A stretch of DNA of 64,000 bases, from the NCBI GenBank assembly GCA_028284395.1, contig JANQRV010000257.1, positions 30,575 to 94,574 on the forward strand. The letters run 5' to 3'. The notes beneath the pieces are model-generated. The model was not told where the DNA came from and made no database searches. It worked only from the letters and a program-made list of their open reading frames with translations. Both the position numbers and the translations under genes were made by a program. The stretch comes from Saprospiraceae bacterium (GTDB taxonomy: Bacteria; Bacteroidota; Bacteroidia; Chitinophagales; Saprospiraceae). Each line of letters starts with the position of its first letter. Within the stretch, counting starts at the first letter, position 1. Shown piece by piece: positions 19,336 to 29,411 of this stretch.

Positions 19336-21516
19336 ATGAAAAATGTCCTTATGAAAAACCACCTATTGCTCTGTCTCGTAATCCAGATAAGCTCTTTGGC
19401 CATGCTTACAGGCCAGAGCAAATATGTTGTAGACAGCTTAAACCAACAGCTAACCATTCTCGGGCAGGATACCCTTCGGGTTGATGCCTGGAATGAGTTA
19501 GCTTACCAGTATAGAAGACACCCAAGCGACTCGGCAGTTTTTTTTGCTCGAAAAGCTCTGGCCCTGGCTGAAAACCTCAGCTACGATAAAGGAAAAGCTG
19601 ATGGATACATGAGAATGGGGTTAGCGACCAAATATCAGGGAAAGCTCTCTGAGTCGAAAGGTTGGTACCTAAAAGCGTTCCATGGTCGTCGGGATTTACA
19701 GGATTTTCAGGGCGCCGCGAGTGCATGCAATAATCTTGGCAATCTGCAAAAGGCGCAAAACTGGCTCGATAGTGCACAATATTATTTCAAAGAAGGACTA
19801 GCCTTAGTCGAAGATCAACAACTCGCAAAGATCAAAGCCACATTGCATAATAACCTGGGTAACCTCGAGCGACAATTAGGGAATTATGAGGAGGCTGCAA
19901 CCAACTTTGACCAAAGCAGCAAAATCTCTGAGGCTCTGGGTGATAAATTCAGGATGGCAGCCACTCAGCTCAATCTAGGGACGATGTACCAATCGCTCCA
20001 AAATTACGAGCAAGCCAACCTTTGTTATCAGCGCAGTCTGGTTATCTACCAAGAAAAAGACGACCCCAATGATATTGTCAAATGCTACATCAATATCGGA
20101 AACAACTATTACCTGCAGAGTGAATTCGATCAAGCCCTGAATTACTATGAGAAGGCATTAAGATCAAAAGGTAACATCCATGCCTCTATCCTAGCAGAGA
20201 TTCACAACAACATCGGTTCTTTCTATAAAGTAAAGAAGGACTTCGGATTGGCTAAAGAACACTATCAGACCAGTTTGAAACATTTCCAAAGTCAGAGTAA
20301 TGATGCTCGGATTGCTTTTATTTTGTACAACCTAGGCACTGTTAACCAGGGCCTTGAACTACTTAAAGATGCTGAAAATGCCTATCTAAAGAGTCTCCGT
20401 ATTTTAGATACTCTTCCCGACCCTTCACTGAAGTGGGGGCTTTTGCTCAATCTATCGGAAATCTACGCAGGTCTGGGAAAATATACAGTTGCCTATCAGT
20501 ACCGTAACAGGTCCAATGTATTGAGGGATAGCCTGAATGAGAACTACCGCTCTGCAATGAACTACAAGTTCAACTTTGAAGAAGCGGAAAAACGCAATGC
20601 CCTTTTGCAGAGGGAGTACGCCATTAAGGAGGCTGAGAACCAAAAGAAAAGTAAGCGCCTAATTAGCGTAATACTGATCTTTGCGCTTGGGTTGGCCATC
20701 GGTCTTGGCTTCTTCTATTATTACCAGCAAAGACAAAAAACAAGAATTGCCGAAAAAAACCAGCAAATTACCTCCCAACAAAAGCAACTCGTACAAAATG
20801 AAATCGATGAATTGCTAGCTACCCAAGAGATTCGGGCGGCTCACGCCCGAATAGAGGGCCAAGACACAGAACGCAAACGGATCGCCCAGGATTTGCACGA
20901 CCGGCTCGGTAGTATGTTATCTACCATTAAACTATATTTCGATGAAACAGATTCAAAAATCGAAGCCCTCAAGGAGTCTAATGTGCAATCCACTCAAAAG
21001 GTAGCCGAACTAATCGACGAGGCCTGTACTGAAGTCCGGCGCATCGCACACAATATGCAATCGGGCATATTGACCCGGTTCGGCCTTGTCGCTGAGCTAA
21101 AATCTCTAACCCGAACCTTAAATGATTCGAAAAAGATCAAGGTAGAACTGAACACTTTTGGATTCCAGGAAAGATTGAACAATTCCATCGAAATTAGCAT
21201 CTATCGCATCATCCAGGAACTGATCAGCAATGTGCTAAAGCATGCCAATGCCACCAACCTTTCCATCCAAATAAACCGCTTCGACGACATCCTTAATATC
21301 CTAATCGAAGACGATGGTCAGGGGTTCAATCCCGAGTCGATCGACCCAGATCAAGGTATGGGGCTTAAAAATGTCCGTACCAGGGTAGCAGGCCTAAATG
21401 GTACCTTTTCGATTGATTCTGGTAAGGGCAATGGCACGACGACATCTATTGACATTCCTATGCCGGCCCCCTTAACATCATCATCACAAGATCAACTAAA
21501 CAACAACAAATTATGA
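19336..21516 (+). CDS. TPR-containing membrane sensor histidine kinase (NarL-partner type)
   Basis: The start at 19336 (or 19351) puts a signal-like hydrophobic stretch at the N-terminus; an upstream in-frame ATG at 19273 overlaps the previous gene and is less likely. Seven or so TPR units (about residues 60-400) precede a coiled segment and one membrane helix (about 443-465). The HisKA_3 dimerisation domain has the phospho-acceptor His in 'AQDLHDRLGS' (about 521). A HATPase domain follows, with 'LKHANA' (N box), 'DDGQGF' and 'GMGLKNV'. TPRs would be outside the inner membrane. The response regulator start overlaps this stop by 4 bp, so the pair is translationally coupled. Confidence 0.92.
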   Translation: MKNVLMKNHLLLCLVIQISSLAMLTGQSKYVVDSLNQQLTILGQDTLRVDAWNELAYQYRRHPSDSAVFFARKALALAENLSYDKGKADGYMRMGLATKYQGKLSESKGWYLKAFHGRRDLQDFQGAASACNNLGNLQKAQNWLDSAQYYFKEGLALVEDQQLAKIKATLHNNLGNLERQLGNYEEAATNFDQSSKISEALGDKFRMAATQLNLGTMYQSLQNYEQANLCYQRSLVIYQEKDDPNDIVKCYINIGNNYYLQSEFDQALNYYEKALRSKGNIHASILAEIHNNIGSFYKVKKDFGLAKEHYQTSLKHFQSQSNDARIAFILYNLGTVNQGLELLKDAENAYLKSLRILDTLPDPSLKWGLLLNLSEIYAGLGKYTVAYQYRNRSNVLRDSLNENYRSAMNYKFNFEEAEKRNALLQREYAIKEAENQKKSKRLISVILIFALGLAIGLGFFYYYQQRQKTRIAEKNQQITSQQKQLVQNEIDELLATQEIRAAHARIEGQDTERKRIAQDLHDRLGSMLSTIKLYFDETDSKIEALKESNVQSTQKVAELIDEACTEVRRIAHNMQSGILTRFGLVAELKSLTRTLNDSKKIKVELNTFGFQERLNNSIEISIYRIIQELISNVLKHANATNLSIQINRFDDILNILIEDDGQGFNPESIDPDQGMGLKNVRTRVAGLNGTFSIDSGKGNGTTTSIDIPMPAPLTSSSQDQLNNNKL

Positions 21517-22139
21517 TAAAGGTATTTTTAGCTGACGACCACCAACTCTTTATTGATGGAATGAAGGCACTTTTGGAAAGAGAAAAGGATATCATTGTAG
21601 TAGGTGAAGCAGTAAATGGAGAGGAAGTCCTGGACAAAATTCCAGACACCGAACCAAACGTCCTCGTCCTAGATATTGAAATGCCGGAACTCGATGGCAT
21701 CGAAGTCACCAAATACGTCACCAAACACCATAAAGAGCTCAAAGTGCTAGTCCTGACGATGCACAACAAAAAAGATTTCATCATGGAATTGATGCGGATC
21801 GGCGCCGCCGGCTACATCCTAAAAAATAAGAGCAAGGAAGAATTGGTATTTGCCATTCACAACGTCTTCAACGGAAGGCCTCACTATGGACTGGAAGTAC
21901 TAAACACTGCGACCGTTGTCTCTCGCCAGACCGAAGAAGTTGGCAAGCTAACCAATAGAGAAAAAGAAATTCTTCGTGAATTAGCACTTGGAAAGACCGC
22001 CAAGGAGATCGGTCACGACTTAAAAATTGCCGAATCCACGGTCAACACCCATCGACGCAACATCCTGAAGAAGCTGAATCTGCCCAACGAAAAGCACCTG
22101 ATCAGATATGCTTTCAAGAATGGCATTGTCGATCTTTGA
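21513..22139 (+). CDS. NarL/FixJ-family response regulator
   Basis: The receiver domain (1-120) has the acidic pair in 'LADDH', the phospho-acceptor Asp54 in 'VLDIEMP', and 'LTMH' and 'GYILKN' at the expected places. The C-terminal LuxR-type HTH (about 145-205) has 'LTNREKEILRELALGKTAKE' and 'ESTVNTHRRNIL'. It overlaps the kinase by 4 bp and is its cognate partner by position. Its targets are unknown; the divergent caspase/TPR-CHAT operon and the downstream CHASE2-CHAT genes are natural candidates. Confidence 0.95.
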   Translation: MIKVFLADDHQLFIDGMKALLEREKDIIVVGEAVNGEEVLDKIPDTEPNVLVLDIEMPELDGIEVTKYVTKHHKELKVLVLTMHNKKDFIMELMRIGAAGYILKNKSKEELVFAIHNVFNGRPHYGLEVLNTATVVSRQTEEVGKLTNREKEILRELALGKTAKEIGHDLKIAESTVNTHRRNILKKLNLPNEKHLIRYAFKNGIVDL

Positions 22140-22291
22140 CAACTATTAAACACATTACCCAGGCTACTACAATCCAGGTACGACAAAATCATAAATATGC
22201 GCTTTGATCAACGAAAAATAAGTCGGAAATTGTATCACATAAGTCGACTTCCCCATAAACTCAACTATTCTACTCATCTCCAATTTCAATT

Positions 22292-23764
22292 TTGGAATAC
22301 CCTATTGTTTTTTGTGTTAATAAAGATCTCAAAAGACCAAATTCGGAGCGCTCCTTTTTCCTCTTACTACTTTTTAAGGTCGAAACAACAACATTCATTA
22401 TAAAAGTTGAAAAATTGGAAAAATCGTTAAACTGGCTAAATAGAAGGTCTCTACTTTTTCCTTTGATGTATGCTTTGATTGTCACCACCATGACTCTAAT
22501 TGTTCATCGTCATGAGTTATTCATCATACGAATGATGAATAACTCAATATATGACCAATTTCAACGAGCTTTCACTATAGACTACTTATTGGATTGGCCT
22601 TTGCACCAACGCCACAAGGAGGATTTTTCTGATTGGTTATTCATTGATTTAGATGAACCTTTTCTTGATAAATCATCCAAAAAAATCAATAGAGATAGTT
22701 TAGCAAAACTTCTGGAATATTTGGCGGAAGAACCTGGAACTGGTCTCATTTTCCTAGATTATCTCTTTGTGAACGATGTCAAAATACCCCATGCCTTGCC
22801 AAGAACCAGGCTTGATTCATTCCAAAACTATGTACAGGAGCTTAACCAAAATGCAAGCGATAGATTAAAAAAGGCACTGGAACGTCTGGAAGGCAAAATC
22901 GTCACCCCCTTTCTTCTACAATCTACTTCAAAAAAGACAATACCCATTTGCGGTGATTGGACAAAAGATAACTTTCGCCCCTTCAATAACCTTTATTATC
23001 AGTCGCCAAATAATAGTGGGTATCTCGCCACCAATCCATTGGTTGGTGACTCTGTTCACAGATATGAACATCTATTTTTTAATGACAGAAGTCAACAATC
23101 TGCAATTTTCACTTTGGCAAAACTAGCAATCGACAGTTTAGGGAAGGAAATTGATTTAGAAAACTGTCCGAGTTGTTTTGAAATCAATTACTTGATTCGA
23201 AATGCACATGATAGAGATCCCGATACGCCACACAAGGAATTTCCAAACAGGAATAAGTCGGCTGTTTTGCTAGTTGACGGATCAAGGTTAATGAATGATA
23301 AAATTGGAGAAAAAACAGTAGATCTACATGTCCACTCAAGTCAGTTGATCTTCATCGGCTCATTCGGCAAACAAGATCCCACTAAACAGTATTCAATGGA
23401 CCTATTTGCAACTCCAGTAGGTAAGAAGTTAAATGGAATTTACATTGTTATTAATACTTATTTCAATCTACTCACACAAACCTATTTCAAGCCATTTTCA
23501 TGGTCATTAGTTTTTCTAGTAAACCTTTTTCTCGGATTTATAGCAATAGTATACCACCCCATATTAAAAAAGCAAATTATAAAGCCCATCAGATACCATG
23601 TGATGGAAATTATGCTCGCCATCACTTTTTTCCTAGCATTGGTAATTTTCCTATATCTCAATTATGAAATTAAGTACCCTATCGTAATTACCACATTATT
23701 TTTCATGAGAAACCAAAAATTATATCAGCTTTTCCTCAAGCTTTCAAATTCCAAACCATTATGA
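22292..23764 (+). CDS. CHASE2-like membrane sensor protein
   Basis: An N-terminal membrane helix (near 'LMYALIVTTMTL') is followed by a large extracytoplasmic region with CHASE2 features. These are 'WLFIDLDEPFLD', the core 'TGLIFLDYLFVND', and near the end 'LIFIGSFGKQDP' with 'FATPVGKKLNGIYI'. Two or three C-terminal helices follow (about residues 400-475). No enzymatic output domain is attached, unlike most CHASE2 proteins, so it may signal through partners. The first possible start is a TTG at 22292; a TTG at 22415 or a later ATG are equally plausible and would leave the membrane helix intact. It overlaps the next gene by 4 bp, indicating coupling with the following two genes. Confidence 0.72.
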   Translation: MEYPIVFCVNKDLKRPNSERSFFLLLLFKVETTTFIIKVEKLEKSLNWLNRRSLLFPLMYALIVTTMTLIVHRHELFIIRMMNNSIYDQFQRAFTIDYLLDWPLHQRHKEDFSDWLFIDLDEPFLDKSSKKINRDSLAKLLEYLAEEPGTGLIFLDYLFVNDVKIPHALPRTRLDSFQNYVQELNQNASDRLKKALERLEGKIVTPFLLQSTSKKTIPICGDWTKDNFRPFNNLYYQSPNNSGYLATNPLVGDSVHRYEHLFFNDRSQQSAIFTLAKLAIDSLGKEIDLENCPSCFEINYLIRNAHDRDPDTPHKEFPNRNKSAVLLVDGSRLMNDKIGEKTVDLHVHSSQLIFIGSFGKQDPTKQYSMDLFATPVGKKLNGIYIVINTYFNLLTQTYFKPFSWSLVFLVNLFLGFIAIVYHPILKKQIIKPIRYHVMEIMLAITFFLALVIFLYLNYEIKYPIVITTLFFMRNQKLYQLFLKLSNSKPL

Positions 23765-24675
23765 AATATATAATTGTCATCACAATAATCTTATTTACTG
23801 TCATGAGTTCCGACGCTCAAACCAAATCCTACTGGGCGGAAACGTCTACAATTGATCGATTCATACTCATCGAGAATGGTATAGAAAGAACGGTTCCAAC
23901 AGTGAAGAGCAATCAATCCTTTCACTTTTCCTGTGATCCAAAAGTCTCAAAAATCCGATTAGAATGTAGCAGGTGTAAAGAAACTGTTTCTATTAAATTA
24001 ATTAGCGAAGATGAGGACGCTGCAACTAGGACTATAAAACTCGAGAAAAATCACAATCCCATAGCGATTAAAGAGCTTTTTCAAAATCCTTCAAAGCCCA
24101 TACTTTCCTCAATTTTCGATACATTTCGGAAAGCCTTTCAAGAGTATTTTCTTCCGACCGCAAATGAAGAAAGGGTCGCGATTAAAAGGGCTCCAGCATT
24201 AATGGGGGCCGAGGATCCAAAAGAAAATGACCCAAAGTTATCGTTTTCTCTAACGGACTTCGCACATTTTCTCACAACAAAAGATTTTGAACTCAGATTC
24301 ACGGTTCACGAAAACTTTCCAATTAATTCAATTTACATTATTAAGAAAAAGAAGCCGGGAGAAAAATTAAGATTGCTACTTTATGGAGGGAAGTACCAGC
24401 TCATTGAAAATCTATTCTCGGATTTTGCAGGAAAGGGTATTCCAATTACAAAAATCGTGGAGCAAATTGACAAGCAAGACAACAATTTAATTTACCAAAT
24501 TAGGTGGCAAACCTTTTTGGAGTATTTAGCTGAAAACATCGATCAAGAAGGCTCTTATCAGCTGGGCATCAATTTGGGAGCCGATATATCAGATCATAAC
24601 CCCTATTTGTTTAATTTTAGTTTTTACAGTGATACCGAATTAGATGAAGTAGAAAAATTTCTCGATGGCCAATAA
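23761..24675 (+). CDS. Exported protein of unknown function (304 aa)
   Basis: The N-terminus is a signal peptide with cleavage near 'MSSDAQ' (about residue 20). A CXXC pair occurs in 'ECSRCKE' (about 70-75). The rest has no recognised domain. It is embedded between the CHASE2-like gene (4-bp overlap) and the CHAT-STAND gene (11-bp overlap), so the three products are probably made together. A periplasmic partner of the CHASE2 sensor is a reasonable guess from position only. Confidence 0.75.
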   Translation: MKYIIVITIILFTVMSSDAQTKSYWAETSTIDRFILIENGIERTVPTVKSNQSFHFSCDPKVSKIRLECSRCKETVSIKLISEDEDAATRTIKLEKNHNPIAIKELFQNPSKPILSSIFDTFRKAFQEYFLPTANEERVAIKRAPALMGAEDPKENDPKLSFSLTDFAHFLTTKDFELRFTVHENFPINSIYIIKKKKPGEKLRLLLYGGKYQLIENLFSDFAGKGIPITKIVEQIDKQDNNLIYQIRWQTFLEYLAENIDQEGSYQLGINLGADISDHNPYLFNFSFYSDTELDEVEKFLDGQ

Positions 24676-26722
24676 ACCTCCTGTCATCTTTCTGGCCTTT
24701 GCCAATTATCATGAAGGTTCTTCTGGTTACCTACGCAACCTCCCAGAAGAAACTTTAGGGATCGAGCGAGTATTGGAAGAAGCCTCGCAAGCAGGTCTAT
24801 GTGAATTAGTAGTGAAGACTAACGCGACCATTAAGGAAATTATACGTGTCTTCCAAAGACCGGTGTACAAAGACAGGATCGCTATTTTTCATTTCGGCGG
24901 CCACGCCAAATCTTACGCCCTACAATTGGAAAACCCCTTTCGTGGCAAAGACCTTGTCTACCCAAAGGGGTTTTCCTCCTTTCTCGGGGCACAAAACAAT
25001 CTAAAAGTAGTCTTCCTCAATGCCTGTGTAACCGCTGATCAGGCAAAAATGGTTCGCAAAGAGGGTATCCCTGCTGTTATCTCGACCAATGATTATGTAG
25101 ATGATGGACTCGCAAGGGATATCGCCGTCAATTTTTACACTTTTCTGGGCCTTGGCGACCCTTTGGAGAAAGCCTATAATCAGTCCATAGATATAATCAA
25201 AACCACACGCAAGACCGATAATCCTCGGTCCCTATACGCTAGAATTTCCCAGGCCAGGGACCAACTTCCTTGGCAATTCAACTTTGACCCAGAGGAGCCG
25301 GATATCAAAAAATGGAATCTTCCACTGGTTTCAGAAAACCCACTTTATAACATACCAAATCTTCCAGATTTAGCCTTGCCACGAGAACCATTTCCCGGTC
25401 TGGAGCCCTACACTGCTTCTCACGCCACGGTTTTTAAAGGTAGAGACTATGACATTAGAGACGTTTATCAATTGCTCACACAAAAGAGTTTCCAGTCTGC
25501 AACGTTACTTTGGGGAAGCAATGGCGTCGGTAAAACCTCCCTGCTTTTGGCCGGGTTGATACCAAGGCTGGAAGACACACACCAGGTGACCTACATAGAT
25601 TGTTCCAAAGACCCTTCCTTCGGGAAATCCATTGAAAAGCAAGTGCAGGCTTTTCTGTCCAAACCAAGAAAAGAAAATGAAAAGGACTCAGACCAACTTT
25701 TCATCATCGTCCTTGATCATAATGAGGCTCCTAATAAAGAAGAGCTAAATACTGTGTTGAACCAGTGTAGAGGTCAAATCAAACTTCGGATCGTATTTTC
25801 GCTTAGACCTAAATTTCTGAAGGATTACGAAAAGCTATTGTCTAGCCAAGATTTTCAGACACAGGGTTATTATCTCGGTACATTGCAGGCCAATGGTATA
25901 GCCCAAATCTTAAATCAATTTGATGGTGATGAATTTTATCGTGCTACGATAGGGCCAAAATTGGCGAACAGATTACACAGTTTTCTTTCCATTGATTCTC
26001 GGTCTTCCATAACTACTCCCCTTCAGATCATCCTGCAACATCTTTGGAAAACAGCAAAGAGCAAAAGCTATCACGCCCCCAATTTAACGGTAGATCTCTT
26101 CGAAGAAAACATCAATGAAAAGTTCTGGAGAACCTATATTCGAGAGCAACTTAAGCTAGTAGATCTAGAAAAACTCGAATCCGGCCTGTCCTTGAATTTC
26201 CTCTATGATAGTGCCCAATCAAAAGACAAAACTCAGGATCAATTGGCCCATCAATACAATCACATAAAGGATACTCCAACCTTTATCCAAAAGCTATTTC
26301 AGTATCACCTGATCAGCGATCCCGCTACTGATAAACTCGAGGAAACGACAAAAATACGTCTGGTGCACAGCGCACTGACCATCCCCGTATTAAACCTCAA
26401 TAACGAATCCCAGTTAGCCGGTCAACAAGCTCGACGGACCATTACCTACACATTAAATAATCGTCCTCCAAAAGCTTATCTCGGGACAGCAGAATTGCAG
26501 TTGGTCAAAACCGGCAAAATGGCCATGCCTGCATTGACTCCACCAGAAGAGGAACTGGTTCAAAGAAGCACCTCTATTCATGAAAGGAAGAAGAAGCGAA
26601 AGAACCGGATCATGATCTTCAAAATAATTACTGCTATTCTATTGATTGGCTTTGGTACTCAATTGAATGATCCTTATTTGTTGCTTTATATTTTGTTGAT
26701 TGTTATTCTTTATGATGGGTAG
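24665..26722 (+). CDS. CHAT-STAND ATPase with C-terminal membrane anchor
   Basis: Residues about 1-200 form a CHAT protease domain with His80 in 'FHFGGHA' and Cys121 in 'FLNACVT'. From about 255 a STAND/AAA-type NTPase begins with 'FKGRDYDIRDV', Walker A 'GSNGVGKTS' (284-292) and a probable Walker B ending at Asp351 ('FIIVLD'). The region to about 640 resembles the winged-helix part of STAND proteins. Two hydrophobic helices at the C-terminus (about 648-683) suggest inner-membrane tethering. There is no signal peptide, so the protease and NTPase face the cytosol. STAND-linked CHAT proteins are found in conflict and cell-death systems; that role here is inference. Confidence 0.87.
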   Translation: MANKPPVIFLAFANYHEGSSGYLRNLPEETLGIERVLEEASQAGLCELVVKTNATIKEIIRVFQRPVYKDRIAIFHFGGHAKSYALQLENPFRGKDLVYPKGFSSFLGAQNNLKVVFLNACVTADQAKMVRKEGIPAVISTNDYVDDGLARDIAVNFYTFLGLGDPLEKAYNQSIDIIKTTRKTDNPRSLYARISQARDQLPWQFNFDPEEPDIKKWNLPLVSENPLYNIPNLPDLALPREPFPGLEPYTASHATVFKGRDYDIRDVYQLLTQKSFQSATLLWGSNGVGKTSLLLAGLIPRLEDTHQVTYIDCSKDPSFGKSIEKQVQAFLSKPRKENEKDSDQLFIIVLDHNEAPNKEELNTVLNQCRGQIKLRIVFSLRPKFLKDYEKLLSSQDFQTQGYYLGTLQANGIAQILNQFDGDEFYRATIGPKLANRLHSFLSIDSRSSITTPLQIILQHLWKTAKSKSYHAPNLTVDLFEENINEKFWRTYIREQLKLVDLEKLESGLSLNFLYDSAQSKDKTQDQLAHQYNHIKDTPTFIQKLFQYHLISDPATDKLEETTKIRLVHSALTIPVLNLNNESQLAGQQARRTITYTLNNRPPKAYLGTAELQLVKTGKMAMPALTPPEEELVQRSTSIHERKKKRKNRIMIFKIITAILLIGFGTQLNDPYLLLYILLIVILYDG

Positions 26723-26783
26723 GGTTGAATTGGTGTTTAATAATAGCTTTCGGTTAATCTTTCTGACCTAAAGGGTTATACAA

Positions 26784-27725
26784 TTACTGAATTTCAAACC
26801 GGTATCCAATATTGAGTTCATAACCACCGAGCGGGCTTTTAGAGATTTGACTTACTGACAAAGCATGCGCAGCTGCCAAGTATAGTTGCCCATCTTGAAG
26901 CCAACCATCGGCAAGAGTTATTCCATAATTGAACAAAAGTTGTCCACGGCTATTGAATGCAGCGCCAAGAAAAAGCCACTTATGCTCCATCGAAAACTGA
27001 AACTGAACGTCAATTATATTGGGATAACTGTATTGTACAAAAAGGCTTGGCTTCAATTTTAACTCTCCAGAAGCGAATCTTCCCCCTATTAAGCCATTGG
27101 CATGAATTTGCCTTCGAAGGTCCCCACTTTTCGAATTTTGGCCAAACTCTAGGGGGATCGGAATCAATTGATGGGCGGCGAGGCCAAAGAATAATGCTGG
27201 CTTGAATTCATTATCATAGTTAGAAATGTAAAATAACCCAACACTGGCATTGCCTTGATTGTTCCTGTCCTCTGCCGAAAATAATAGGGGATCTTGCTGA
27301 TGATTGATAATTAAGTCGGGAGATTGAAAATGGTAATTGTTGTATTCCCCCATTACCCCAATAGAAAGCCGGTCCCGGGTAGATTTGAATAATTTGAGCT
27401 CAAATCCGTAGGCAAAACTTAAACATAGGGAAGATTGCCGCAGGTTAAACAGTTCGTCCCTGACGAGGCACACCCCTAGGCCCACCCTGTCTGAATAGAT
27501 AGGCACTTCAAAGAAAGCACTCATAGTTTTCACAGGATCCTGTACTCCAAAGTCATAGGATTGGTAATTAGCACCAAACCTCATATGTCCTTCATTTCCA
27601 GTCAGAGAAGGGTTTCCTGTAAAAAGACCCAGATCCTGTTGAAAGGAATAACCAATTTGTTGTGCGGACATTTCCATCGCTAGGAAGGCGAGCGCCACAG
27701 ATATAACAACAGCCTTATTCCACAT
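26784..27725 (-). CDS. PorP/SprF family outer-membrane protein (type IX secretion associated)
   Basis: A signal peptide (cleavage near 'MEMSAQQ') is followed by the family's typical 'NPSLTGNEG' and 'RFGANYQSY' motifs and an amphipathic beta-strand pattern to the C-terminus ('IGYRFEI'). PorP/SprF proteins pair with secreted proteins that carry gliding-type (type B) sorting domains. The gene immediately upstream (13 bp) encodes exactly such a protein, so the two probably function as an outer-membrane holder and its cargo. Confidence 0.9.
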   Translation of the reverse strand: MWNKAVVISVALAFLAMEMSAQQIGYSFQQDLGLFTGNPSLTGNEGHMRFGANYQSYDFGVQDPVKTMSAFFEVPIYSDRVGLGVCLVRDELFNLRQSSLCLSFAYGFELKLFKSTRDRLSIGVMGEYNNYHFQSPDLIINHQQDPLLFSAEDRNNQGNASVGLFYISNYDNEFKPALFFGLAAHQLIPIPLEFGQNSKSGDLRRQIHANGLIGGRFASGELKLKPSLFVQYSYPNIIDVQFQFSMEHKWLFLGAAFNSRGQLLFNYGITLADGWLQDGQLYLAAAHALSVSQISKSPLGGYELNIGYRFEIQ

Positions 27726-27738
27726 TTTTTGGATTTTA

Positions 27739-29385
27739 TTATCTCACGATTAATAGAGTTTGTCTAATCGCAACCTCTCCTACTGTAAGTACATAGAAGT
27801 AATCGCCCGGCGGCAATGGCTTGCCATTATGTGTCCCGCCCCAAAGTTCTCCACCATTCTTTTGGTAATTGACCCGGTCATATACTTTACCGCCCCAGCG
27901 ATTAAAGACACGAAGCACGTTTGTGGTAAACTTTTCCAGGTTTGGAAAATAGAGCACGTCGTTTTTACCATCTCCGTTCGGGGAAATGGCATTAATGGGC
28001 AGAATGGAATGTAATGGATTGTCTGTCACCGTCACCATGACCGAATCAATAATACTGCAATTCCCATTGTAAATCTCCACCACAAAAACGGTGCTTTTAT
28101 CTGGTTGGGCCAACGGGTTTGGAATAGTAAATTCACTGAGTGGAAGGTCTTTACGCCACAGATAGGAGGTGCCGCCGGTGGCACCGAGCTCCACAGCAGT
28201 TCCTTTGACAATGCAGGTATCTGCACCCGCCGATCCGTCGATTTCTACCACTTGAATATCAATACTAAAGGTATCCGTAAAACAAATGTTGGATACTACC
28301 ACTTCATATAGGGTTTTTGCCAAGGGGAAAGCGGTAGTTTCTGCAGAGTCTGTAACGCTCAAAGTTTCCTTTCCTGATATCCAGTCATAGCGTTCACCCG
28401 AGGGCGCAGTCAAACGTATAGAATCACCAAGGCAAATATGAGCGGAATCAGTTTGGATTGCTCCTTCGATCCTGCGAGCTTCATGAACCCTGATCGTATC
28501 GGTCCTTGCGCAAGTCCCATCTGTTTCCGAAATGGTCACTGCGTAATCACCTGCTATTTCAACTGAAATTGACCTGGAAAGAGCCCCAGTCGACCATATT
28601 GTTCGACCGGAGTCCTGTCCAGAGTCCAGTATTATCATTTCACCACTGCAAATGGTTGTATCAGCGCCAAGATCCAATGGTTTTAGACTAGAAAAACCCA
28701 CAGATATCGTATCGGTCAACTGGCAGTTCTGCTCATTAATTGCAACTATAGAGTAAATGCCGGGGGCGGCAATTTCTCTTTGTGAGGTATTGAGGCCATC
28801 CTGCCAGCTAATCATGCAATCAGTGCAGTCCACACTCAACAACAATGATCCAGGTTCGCAAATTAAGGTGTCTGCCGGCCCGAGCAAGTCGGGAGTGCTG
28901 ATCGGTACCGAACGTACCCCGAGCTCCAACTCCGACAAAATCGGCACCTCATCGAATAGCTGGTAAAATTCGGGAGTCGGGAAATTTCCGGAGAAATCGA
29001 TAGGATACGATGACCCCGGGCACCCCAAAATACGAAATCTCACCTTTAGAATTGGGGTCCCGTCAATGAGATCTTGGCCAAAACCTGTCCTGGAAATCCA
29101 ACTGCACCTTAAGATACCCTTGGCAACGTCTTCTTGCCCAATGACGAAACCCTGCAATTCGAGTTCTTCATAAGCGAGAAACGACAATCCAGCAGTATCC
29201 CAAGTTAAAGGAAATTGCCCGCTAACCACCCTGCGAAAGCCACTTACTACAATATCAACCTCTAAAGTATCACCCACGGTAGTCGTACTGAAAGCTGTTT
29301 CGAGACGAAGTGCTTGGGCACTAGTATTGACAATACTAACCATAGAGAATGCAAAGCTGAAGCTAATGAGTTTGCCGATACGCAT
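27739..29385 (-). CDS. Secreted cohesin-like protein with gliding-motility C-terminal (type B) sorting domain
   Basis: After a signal peptide (about 1-24), residues about 28-145 form a cohesin-like fold ('TVGDTLEVDIVVSGF', 'ILKVRFRILG'). Several Ig-like repeats with 'DTICEPG'- and 'DTTICSGE'-type motifs follow (about 160-450). The last 90 residues are a gliding motility-associated C-terminal domain ('PNGDGKNDVLYFP', 'VFNRWGGKVYD', 'LPPGDYFYVL'), which marks type IX secretion of the type B class. It sits between the PorP/SprF gene (13 bp) and the large glucoamylase-like gene (26 bp) in one operon. Surface adhesion or assembly is likely; no enzymatic motif is seen. Confidence 0.88.
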   Translation of the reverse strand: MRIGKLISFSFAFSMVSIVNTSAQALRLETAFSTTTVGDTLEVDIVVSGFRRVVSGQFPLTWDTAGLSFLAYEELELQGFVIGQEDVAKGILRCSWISRTGFGQDLIDGTPILKVRFRILGCPGSSYPIDFSGNFPTPEFYQLFDEVPILSELELGVRSVPISTPDLLGPADTLICEPGSLLLSVDCTDCMISWQDGLNTSQREIAAPGIYSIVAINEQNCQLTDTISVGFSSLKPLDLGADTTICSGEMIILDSGQDSGRTIWSTGALSRSISVEIAGDYAVTISETDGTCARTDTIRVHEARRIEGAIQTDSAHICLGDSIRLTAPSGERYDWISGKETLSVTDSAETTAFPLAKTLYEVVVSNICFTDTFSIDIQVVEIDGSAGADTCIVKGTAVELGATGGTSYLWRKDLPLSEFTIPNPLAQPDKSTVFVVEIYNGNCSIIDSVMVTVTDNPLHSILPINAISPNGDGKNDVLYFPNLEKFTTNVLRVFNRWGGKVYDRVNYQKNGGELWGGTHNGKPLPPGDYFYVLTVGEVAIRQTLLIVR

Positions 29386-29411
29386 CTTAATGGATTTGAT
29401 TTAGTGATGCA

